Positions 56,131 through 64,000 of a stretch of DNA of 64,000 nt are shown in pieces; the stretch's first letter is position 1, and the number at the start of each line of letters is the position of its first letter. The DNA lies in the NCBI GenBank assembly GCA_963763305.1, contig CAVXNP010000001.1, positions 1-64,000 on the forward strand, written 5' to 3'. Under the pieces are notes generated by a model that ran no database searches, was not told the origin of the DNA, and saw only the letters and a list, made by a program, of their open reading frames with translations. The translations under genes were made by a program, and so were the position numbers. The DNA is from CAVXNP01 sp963763305. GTDB lineage: Bacteria > Pseudomonadota > Gammaproteobacteria > Xanthomonadales > Rhodanobacteraceae.

Positions 56131-57753
56131 CTACTTTCCTGCAGCGGTGGCCGGCGGCTTCAGGGGCGAGTCGGGCCGCGCCTGCGCGTACATCGCCCAG
56201 GCGATCTGCTTGAGCAGGGCCTGGTGGTCCTTGCCCTGCGCGTACAGATCGAAGTGGGTCTTGCCGGGCAGGAAGCGGAACTCCGCGTTCGCATGCAGGC
56301 CATCAAGCACGGCCTTGAGCCGGCGGGCCGCACCGTCCAGGTAGAAGGTGTCGGCGGTGCCCACGTAAACGTGAATCTTGCCGTCCAGGTCGCGCTTGAG
56401 CGTCGGCCATTGCTGCTGCAGGCGGTGGGCGATGTCGTAATGGTCGCGCCAGTAGGCCACCACCGTCGGATAGACCGCGCCGGTGTCGCGGTTGAACATC
56501 GGCATCGGCCGGCCGTCCTTGCCACGCGGCGAGAATACCCACTCGAACGAGGCCAGCTGACCACCGTAGGGCCCCAGCACGCGCTCCATCCGGGCGAACT
56601 GCTCGAAGGTGCCAATCAGTTTGTCGTGGTCGCGCACCAGCGGATACGCGCTGCCATCGGCGCGGCGGTAGACGTTGGCGTGCGGTGCATACAGGTCGAT
56701 GCCGGTGAAGTCATGGAAATCGCTCGGGTCGGGCGAGGTCGACCAGGTGCCGCCGAATACCTTCGGGTAACGCGTCTGCAGCCACAGCGTGGCCCAGCCG
56801 CCGGACGAGTGCCCGGTGAGGAAGCGGCCGGACGGGCGCGCATCCATGCGGTAGTCCGCTTCCAGCGCGGGGATCAGTTCGGTGGTCAGCGCATGCCCCC
56901 AGGGCCCGTTGTTGACCGAATCGGCGAACTCGTGGGTGCCGGTGGGCGAGGATTCGTCCAGCAGCACCCAGATCATCGGCGGGATCGCCTTCTCCGCCAT
57001 CTGTCCATAGACCACCGCCGCCTGGGCCGCCTCGCTGCCGGTGCCGCCGCCGTAGCCATGGGTGGTGTAGACCACCGGATAGTTCTGGTTCTTGTCCGCC
57101 TGGTAGCCCGGTGGCAGCAGCACCCAGCCACTCATGTGCACCGGCCTGCCCCAGAATGCGCTGAGCGACGGGCTGACGAAATCGATCCGCTGCGCGTGTG
57201 CCTTCGCCTGCGCCATGTGACGCTCGGTCATCGGGCTGAACACACCGGGCGGGAAGCTCCACAGCCCGTGCCCCGGCAAGGCGTGGTCCAGGACCAGCGT
57301 GGGGACCGGTCCCGGCAGATGCATCTTGACCACCGGGCTGACCAGATCACCCTGGCCGCGACCGCTGTAGTTGTAGTTGTGGTCCACGTCCAGCACCGCC
57401 TGCACCAGGTAGTCCCCCGGTGGCAGCTGCGAGTACCCGGCGGGAAACGCATGGCGGTCGGCATCGATGTCGATCAGCTGCCCCGGTTGCCAGTGCTCCA
57501 CCTCGCGCGCCGCCACGCGGGTACGGGTCGGCTCGAACGCGCTGGCGTCCACGTTCTCCACCGGTTTGTCGCCAGCGTCCCTGGCGTTCATCGCAAACAG
57601 CAGCAGGCGACCGGCGGCGGGTTGGCTGGAGGCGTCGCCCAGCTGCACGTGAACCAGGCGGTGGGTGGGTGCGGCGACCTGCTCGGCCCGCACCGGACCG
57701 GCCAGCAGTCCCAGGCACAGCAGCGCCGAGGCGGATACGGAACGGTAGCGCAT
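56131..57753 (-). CDS. Secreted esterase (enterochelin esterase/esterase D-like fold)
   Basis: 540 residues with a signal peptide (cleavage near GPVRA, about 23). An N-terminal beta domain (about 30-200) precedes an alpha/beta-hydrolase with nucleophile elbow GHSSGG, VVYTTHGYGGGTG, and catalytic-His candidate in LPGKTHFDLYA. It contains SGWVLLPPGYQADKNQNYPV, typical of the putative esterase PF00756 group. Substrate unknown. In line with, and probably cotranscribed after, the serine hydrolase gene. Confidence 0.87.
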   Translation of the reverse strand: MRYRSVSASALLCLGLLAGPVRAEQVAAPTHRLVHVQLGDASSQPAAGRLLLFAMNARDAGDKPVENVDASAFEPTRTRVAAREVEHWQPGQLIDIDADRHAFPAGYSQLPPGDYLVQAVLDVDHNYNYSGRGQGDLVSPVVKMHLPGPVPTLVLDHALPGHGLWSFPPGVFSPMTERHMAQAKAHAQRIDFVSPSLSAFWGRPVHMSGWVLLPPGYQADKNQNYPVVYTTHGYGGGTGSEAAQAAVVYGQMAEKAIPPMIWVLLDESSPTGTHEFADSVNNGPWGHALTTELIPALEADYRMDARPSGRFLTGHSSGGWATLWLQTRYPKVFGGTWSTSPDPSDFHDFTGIDLYAPHANVYRRADGSAYPLVRDHDKLIGTFEQFARMERVLGPYGGQLASFEWVFSPRGKDGRPMPMFNRDTGAVYPTVVAYWRDHYDIAHRLQQQWPTLKRDLDGKIHVYVGTADTFYLDGAARRLKAVLDGLHANAEFRFLPGKTHFDLYAQGKDHQALLKQIAWAMYAQARPDSPLKPPATAAGK

Positions 57754-57820
57754 GATCGCGTCTCCCTTCGATGGGGTCTGAAACCGGGCCGCCGCGGCAA
57801 GCGCAACCGGCCCGGTGGGG

Positions 57821-59518
57821 TCATTCCGCGTCGGCTTCGTGCTCGACCGATCCGACCGGAGCCAGGCGCAGGTCCTGGAAGTCGAAGCTGAAGTCGGTCA
57901 GCGGCGAGATCGGCTCCATCCGTACCTCGCGGATATGACCATCCATGTCCAGCGCGAAGGTCACGAAGGCATCGGCATTGAGCGCGCGGTCATCCCAGCG
58001 AACCGTGAAGCTGTCGTTCTGCCAGGGCGTCATGGTGCCCACCAACTGCGGTGTCTTGCTGAAGCGCATGCGCAGCTTGCCATGCTCGTGACTGATCACC
58101 ACGTCGCCATACCACGGGTCGCGATAGGTGCCGGCGTAGTCGGCCAGCGGCAGCGAAGGGCTGGCGTGCTTGTCGCGGGCCGCCTGGTGCTTGGCCAACG
58201 CATCGTCGGCCCTGGCCTCGGCCTTCTTGACCGCCTTGTCGTACACCGCCACCCAGTTGGTCAACGGCTTGCCGTCATGCTGCAGGTAGGCATCCAGCAC
58301 ACGGTAGGTCACCGCGTTGAAGGCCGCGCCGGATTCGGCGTTGGTCAGCACCACCACGCCCAGGTGCTGCTCCGGCACCAGGGTCACGCGGGTGACCATG
58401 CCCGGCCAGCCGCCGGTATGCCAGACCAGCCGGTTGCCGCGGTAGTCGGACAGGAACCAGCTTTCGCCGTAGCCGAAGAACTTCGGCGTGATCGGGGCCA
58501 GTTCGGGCACCGGCGGCTTGCCGGTGTGGATCGGCGTGAGCATGGTCCACATCTGCGCTGGCTGTCCTCGGAGAACAGCCGCTGCGGCTTGCCGTCGGCA
58601 TCCGTTGCCGGGCAGCTTGCCGCCGGCCAGTTGCACGTTCATCCACTTGGCCATGTCGTGCACGCTGGAATAGATGCCGCCGGCGCCGGGATCGTTCAGC
58701 CAGGCCATCGGCGGGACGGTCTTGAGGTCCTTGAAATCGGCCTTCGCGTGGCCGGTGGCCACGTCCATGCCCGGCTTGAGGTAGGTCTTGTCGATCAGCG
58801 ACTCGTCCATGCCCACCGGCTCGAAGATGTGCGTACGCACATAATCGGCATAGCTCTGGCCCGACGCCTGCTCGATCACCAGCGTGGCCACCGCGAACAG
58901 GATGTTGTCGTAGGCGTAGCCGCTGCGGAAGCCGTTCTTGATCGGCACGTTGCGCAGCCGCTCGACCACCTCGCGGGTGGTGTAGGAGGTGGGCGGCCAG
59001 TACAGCAGGTCACCGGCGCCCAGGCTCAGCCCGCTGCGATGCGCGAGCAGGTCCTTGATGCGCATCTCGTGCGTCACGTAGGGATCGGACATGCGGAACC
59101 ACGGCAGGTGATCGATCACCCGGTCGTCCATCTTCAGCTTGCCCTGCTCTTCGAGCTGCTGCAGCGAGGCGGCGGTGAACGCCTTGGTGTTCGAAGCAAT
59201 GGCGAAGAGGGTGTGCGCATCGACCTTGTCCGGCTTGCCCATCTCGCGCAGGCCGAAGCCCTGCTCCATCACCACCTGGCCGTCCTTGACGATCGCCACG
59301 GCGATGCCCGGCACGCCGAACGCCTTGCGGGCACTGTCGACGTAGGCGCCAAAATCCTGCAATGCAGGCGGTAGCGCCGGCCGTATGCTGTCACCGGTAC
59401 TGACCGGCGGTGGCGTGCCCGGCCTGGGCACCGCCGGAGCCTGCGCCCAGGCGGAAGTGGCGAAAACGAACAGCGCGCAGCAACCGGCCACACGCAGGGA
59501 GGAAACTCGCTCGGACAT
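57821..59518 (-). CDS. Serine hydrolase (class C beta-lactamase/PBP4* fold), two compensating frameshifts
   Basis: About 565 residues with a signal peptide (about 1-25). SxxK motif in FAIASNTKAFTAA, second motif Tyr-Asp-Asn in SGYAYDNILF, and HTGG in LVWHTGGWPGM. The C-terminal part (about 400-550) has the YAGTYRDPWYGDV repeat of DUF3471-type D-aminopeptidases or esterases. Around 58560-58615 the frame reads NGCRRQAAAAVLRGQP, but one frame over it gives DADGKPQRLFSEDSQR, as expected; the paired +1/-1 breaks restore the frame after. Confidence 0.87.
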   Translation of the reverse strand: MSERVSSLRVAGCCALFVFATSAWAQAPAVPRPGTPPPVSTGDSIRPALPPALQDFGAYVDSARKAFGVPGIAVAIVKDGQVVMEQGFGLREMGKPDKVDAHTLFAIASNTKAFTAASLQQLEEQGKLKMDDRVIDHLPWFRMSDPYVTHEMRIKDLLAHRSGLSLGAGDLLYWPPTSYTTREVVERLRNVPIKNGFRSGYAYDNILFAVATLVIEQASGQSYADYVRTHIFEPVGMDESLIDKTYLKPGMDVATGHAKADFKDLKTVPPMAWLNDPGAGGIYSSVHDMAKWMNVQLAGGKLPGNGCRRQAAAAVLRGQPAQMWTMLTPIHTGKPPVPELAPITPKFFGYGESWFLSDYRGNRLVWHTGGWPGMVTRVTLVPEQHLGVVVLTNAESGAAFNAVTYRVLDAYLQHDGKPLTNWVAVYDKAVKKAEARADDALAKHQAARDKHASPSLPLADYAGTYRDPWYGDVVISHEHGKLRMRFSKTPQLVGTMTPWQNDSFTVRWDDRALNADAFVTFALDMDGHIREVRMEPISPLTDFSFDFQDLRLAPVGSVEHEADAE

Positions 59519-59754
59519 CGATGGGCCCCTTCAGTGGAATCAGGCGCCTGCCCGCAGCGACGGGCCACCCACGGCGGCCCGCATAGTGCAGTCGCGTGTC
59601 GAGGAGACCACGCAGGCCAGACAGGCGTCCGGCCACTATCGCTTCAAAACGCGCGCGAATCCAGCGCCGGAGGTCATGGCCAGCGCGACTTCCCCTTGGC
59701 GCTGCCTGCGCCATCATGGAGCGTCCGATCCGCCGCCCTGCCCAGGAGTCCATC

Positions 59755-60609
59755 ATGCCACCGCCCGCTGCCGACCTCTTCGGTCCCACTGGTCGCGGCC
59801 ACTCGCACCCACGCATCCGCGTGGGCATCGGTGGCTGGACCTTTGCCCCGTGGCGCAACAACTTCTATCCGGCCGGCCTGGTGCAGCGCCGTGAGCTGGA
59901 ATACGCCAGCCGCCAGCTGCGCGCGATCGAGGTCAACGGCACGTTCTACAGCGCGCAAAAACCGGCCACCTATGCGCGCTGGGCCGCAGAGACGCCGGCG
60001 GACTTCGTGTTCTCGGTGAAGGCGCCGCGCAGGATCGTCGAGACATCGCGTCTGGCGACCGCCGTGCGGGCGGCGCAGGCCTTCGTCTCCGGCGGCCTGG
60101 AGGAGTTCGGCGAACGGCTTGGCCCGTTGTTGTGGCAGCTGTCGCCGTCGCGCCCGTTCGAGCCGGAGGATCTGGCGCCCTTTCTGGACGGCCTGCCGCG
60201 AACGCTCAACGGCCGCCCGCTGAGGCATGTGCTGGAAGTGCGTCATCCGGGCTTCCTGGACCCACGCTACGTGGACCTGGCCCGCGCCCACGGCCTGCCC
60301 ACCGTGTACACCGACTCGGCCCGGCACCCCTCGCTGGCCGATCTCACCGGCGACTTCGTCTACGCCCGGCTGATGTGCAGCCAGGCCGACCAGCCCGACG
60401 GCTACAGCAACGGCCAGCTCGACACGTGGGCGCGCTGCGCACGCCGCTGGGCAGCCGGCGAGGACCCCGCCGAACTGCCGCACGTGCAGGCAGCGGGGAC
60501 GTCCAGGGCCACGCCACGGGACGTCTTCGTGTTCTTCATCAGCAGTGCCAAGGAACGAAACCCCGCTGCCGCGCGCGCGCTTCAGGCACGCGTCGACGCG
60601 TCGCTCTGA
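59755..60609 (+). CDS. DUF72-family protein
   Basis: 284 residues with a TIM-barrel-like DUF72 fold: RVGIGGWTFAPWRNNFYP at the N-terminus, EVNGTFYSAQKPATYARWA, FVFSVKAPRRIVET, and LEVRHPGFLDPRYVDLARA; C-terminal FVFFISSAKERNPAAA. Function unknown. AGGAG at 59743-59747 lies 7 nt before the start at 59755; the long upstream extension is not supported. Confidence 0.92.
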   Translation: MPPPAADLFGPTGRGHSHPRIRVGIGGWTFAPWRNNFYPAGLVQRRELEYASRQLRAIEVNGTFYSAQKPATYARWAAETPADFVFSVKAPRRIVETSRLATAVRAAQAFVSGGLEEFGERLGPLLWQLSPSRPFEPEDLAPFLDGLPRTLNGRPLRHVLEVRHPGFLDPRYVDLARAHGLPTVYTDSARHPSLADLTGDFVYARLMCSQADQPDGYSNGQLDTWARCARRWAAGEDPAELPHVQAAGTSRATPRDVFVFFISSAKERNPAAARALQARVDASL

Positions 60610-60779
60610 ATCGTTCGAACGAGAACGCTCCAGCGCCGGGTCCGGCTTACCGCTCCGCTTACCTGCGATTGCTGCGCACGTCACGCCACCCCGGCCAGAC
60701 TGCACCCGCTGCCGCTTGTCGCGCAGCCGCCGACGGGCGCCCCAAGATATTCACCATAGCCATGTGCCAGGAGTTGACG

Positions 60780-61160
60780 ATGATCAACCAGACCAGCAAC
60801 GTGAACACCCGCGGCGAAACCGCTGCCAACGCAGGCGCCATCCTTTCCTCCAGCACGCTCACCGGCGATAGCGTCCGCAATGCCCAGGGCGAGGATCTGG
60901 GCGACCTGAAGGACCTGATGATCGACACCGCCACGGGCAAGGTGCAGTACGCCGTGCTCTCCTTCGGGGGCATTCTGGGCATGGGCGACAAACTGTTCGC
61001 CGTGCCGTGGACCGCGTTGCGGGTGGATCGCCAGAACGAGTGCCTGGTGCTGGATGTGCCCAAGGAGCGGCTCAAGGACGCGCCCGGTTTCGACCAGAAC
61101 AACTGGCCGGACTTCGCCGACACCAACATCACCAGCCAGATCAGCAACTACTACCACTGA
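60780..61160 (+). CDS. PRC-barrel domain protein
   Basis: 126 residues. One PRC-barrel (about 24-95): LTGDSVRNAQGEDLGDLKDL, DTATGKVQYAVLSFGGILG, KLFAVPWTALRVD. Single-domain PRC proteins occur in stress-induced operons; function here is unknown. CAGGAGTTGACG precedes the start. Confidence 0.9.
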   Translation: MINQTSNVNTRGETAANAGAILSSSTLTGDSVRNAQGEDLGDLKDLMIDTATGKVQYAVLSFGGILGMGDKLFAVPWTALRVDRQNECLVLDVPKERLKDAPGFDQNNWPDFADTNITSQISNYYH

Positions 61161-61194
61161 GCCAGGCGGCCTTCAGGATCGCTTGGTCAACCGA

Positions 61195-61218
61195 CAACGG
61201 CGCCCGTGGGCGCCGTTG
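61195..61218. terminator. Strong hairpin after the PRC-barrel gene
   Basis: CAACGGCGCCC-GT-GGGCGCCGTTG, an 11-bp stem with a 2-nt loop, 35 bp past the stop codon. No T-run follows, so factor-independent termination is uncertain. Confidence 0.6.
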
Positions 61219-61499
61219 CGCTGTCGGGTCCGACGGCAGGGAGGGTCGGCCACCACCCCGCATCATGGACGGATGCCGCTGGCGTGCAGCGCCCGGCACA
61301 TCCGCCTCGGCGCCCTGCCCCGCCAACAGCACCGCCAGCGCACCGAGCCGCCGGACGTCACACCTGGTGTTCATTACGGGAACTCCCTGGCGGTTGGATC
61401 GGGATCCATCCTCGTCCGCGCCGTTGCGGTAGTGCCCGCCTCCAGCAGCCCCGCAGCCGATGAGTTCGTGCCCGATCGCTCCAAGCGTGTGTAGGGTGC

Positions 61500-61573
61500 G
61501 TAGGGTGGGCTTCAGCCCACCAGCTCTTCGGCTTTTCCGCTGCGTCGGCTTGGTGGGCTGAAGCCCACCCTAC
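61500..61573. repeat. REP pair near 61.5 kb
   Basis: GTAGGGTGGGCTTCAGCCCACC at 61500 (after a duplicated GTAGGGTGC) and its reverse complement to 61573 form an inverted pair with about a 30-bp spacer. Rest of the 61161-61623 gap has the hairpin at 61195 and nothing else recognised. Confidence 0.9.
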
Positions 61574-61623
61574 TCACACGTGCCCGCTCCTCGGTGGTCA
61601 GGCTCGCATCCACGCGACAGTCG

Positions 61624-64000
<2,377 letters not shown>

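Overview
The window is 64 kb of high-GC chromosomal DNA from a gammaproteobacterium, most likely of the Xanthomonadales/Rhodanobacteraceae type (Rhodanobacter, Dyella, Frateuria and relatives). The evidence is the housekeeping block serS - rarA - lolA - ftsK - trxB - aat, the GC-rich codon use, and many copies of the imperfect palindrome GGTGGGCTGAAGCCCACC, a REP sequence common in this group. The family assignment is inference; no marker was compared against a database.

Region by region. (1) 118-3124: a three-gene MacAB/LolCDE-type exporter (periplasmic adaptor, FtsX-like permease, ATPase). (2) 3308-8556, minus strand: a compact sulfur-redox operon. It has an ArsR repressor carrying the Cys pair of persulfide sensors (SqrR/BigR/YgaV) joined in frame to a secreted DsrE protein, then a periplasmic binding protein, a c4-type dihaem cytochrome (TsdB-like), a dihaem thiosulfate dehydrogenase (TsdA-like), a membrane TlpA-like thioredoxin and a DsbG-like protein. 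I read it as a persulfide-responsive thiosulfate-oxidising module. (3) 8.6-12.5 kb: an accessory island ending at a tRNA-Ser gene. It holds toxin-antitoxin debris, an intact HigBA pair, a PIN nuclease with an unknown partner and a broken secreted protein. Upstream of the tRNA is a tandem array of truncated tRNA-Ser 5' halves. (4) 12.9-31.3 kb: housekeeping genes (serS, rarA, ECF sigma factor, lolA, ftsK, alanine dehydrogenase, trxB, aat, HD-GYP protein, ispG), interrupted by a 155-bp REP-pair tandem array at 18.3-19.0 kb. (5) 31.4-44 kb: acyl-CoA hydrolase/transferase, a phospholipase D-type synthase, xseA, an aldehyde dehydrogenase, a YdcF protein, a lipase-like hydrolase, and a large GH18-deacetylase-glycosyltransferase gene riddled with frameshifts. 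(6) 44.1-48.2 kb: a Ser/Thr phosphorylation cassette (FHA protein, membrane kinase with HAMP; LysM lipoprotein and PP2C phosphatase on the opposite strand). (7) 48.4-61.2 kb: mixed metabolic and transport genes. (8) 61.6 kb to the edge: a copper-exporting P-type ATPase cut by the window end.

Reading-frame breaks occur in serS, rarA, the serine hydrolase at 57.8 kb, the secreted protein at 11.5 kb and, very densely, the GH18-CE4-GT2 gene. The protein sequence stays sensible between breaks. Breaks in a gene as essential as serS suggest that at least some are errors in the underlying assembly rather than true pseudogenes. Two other degenerate loci (the higA and antidote remnants) look like real decay.
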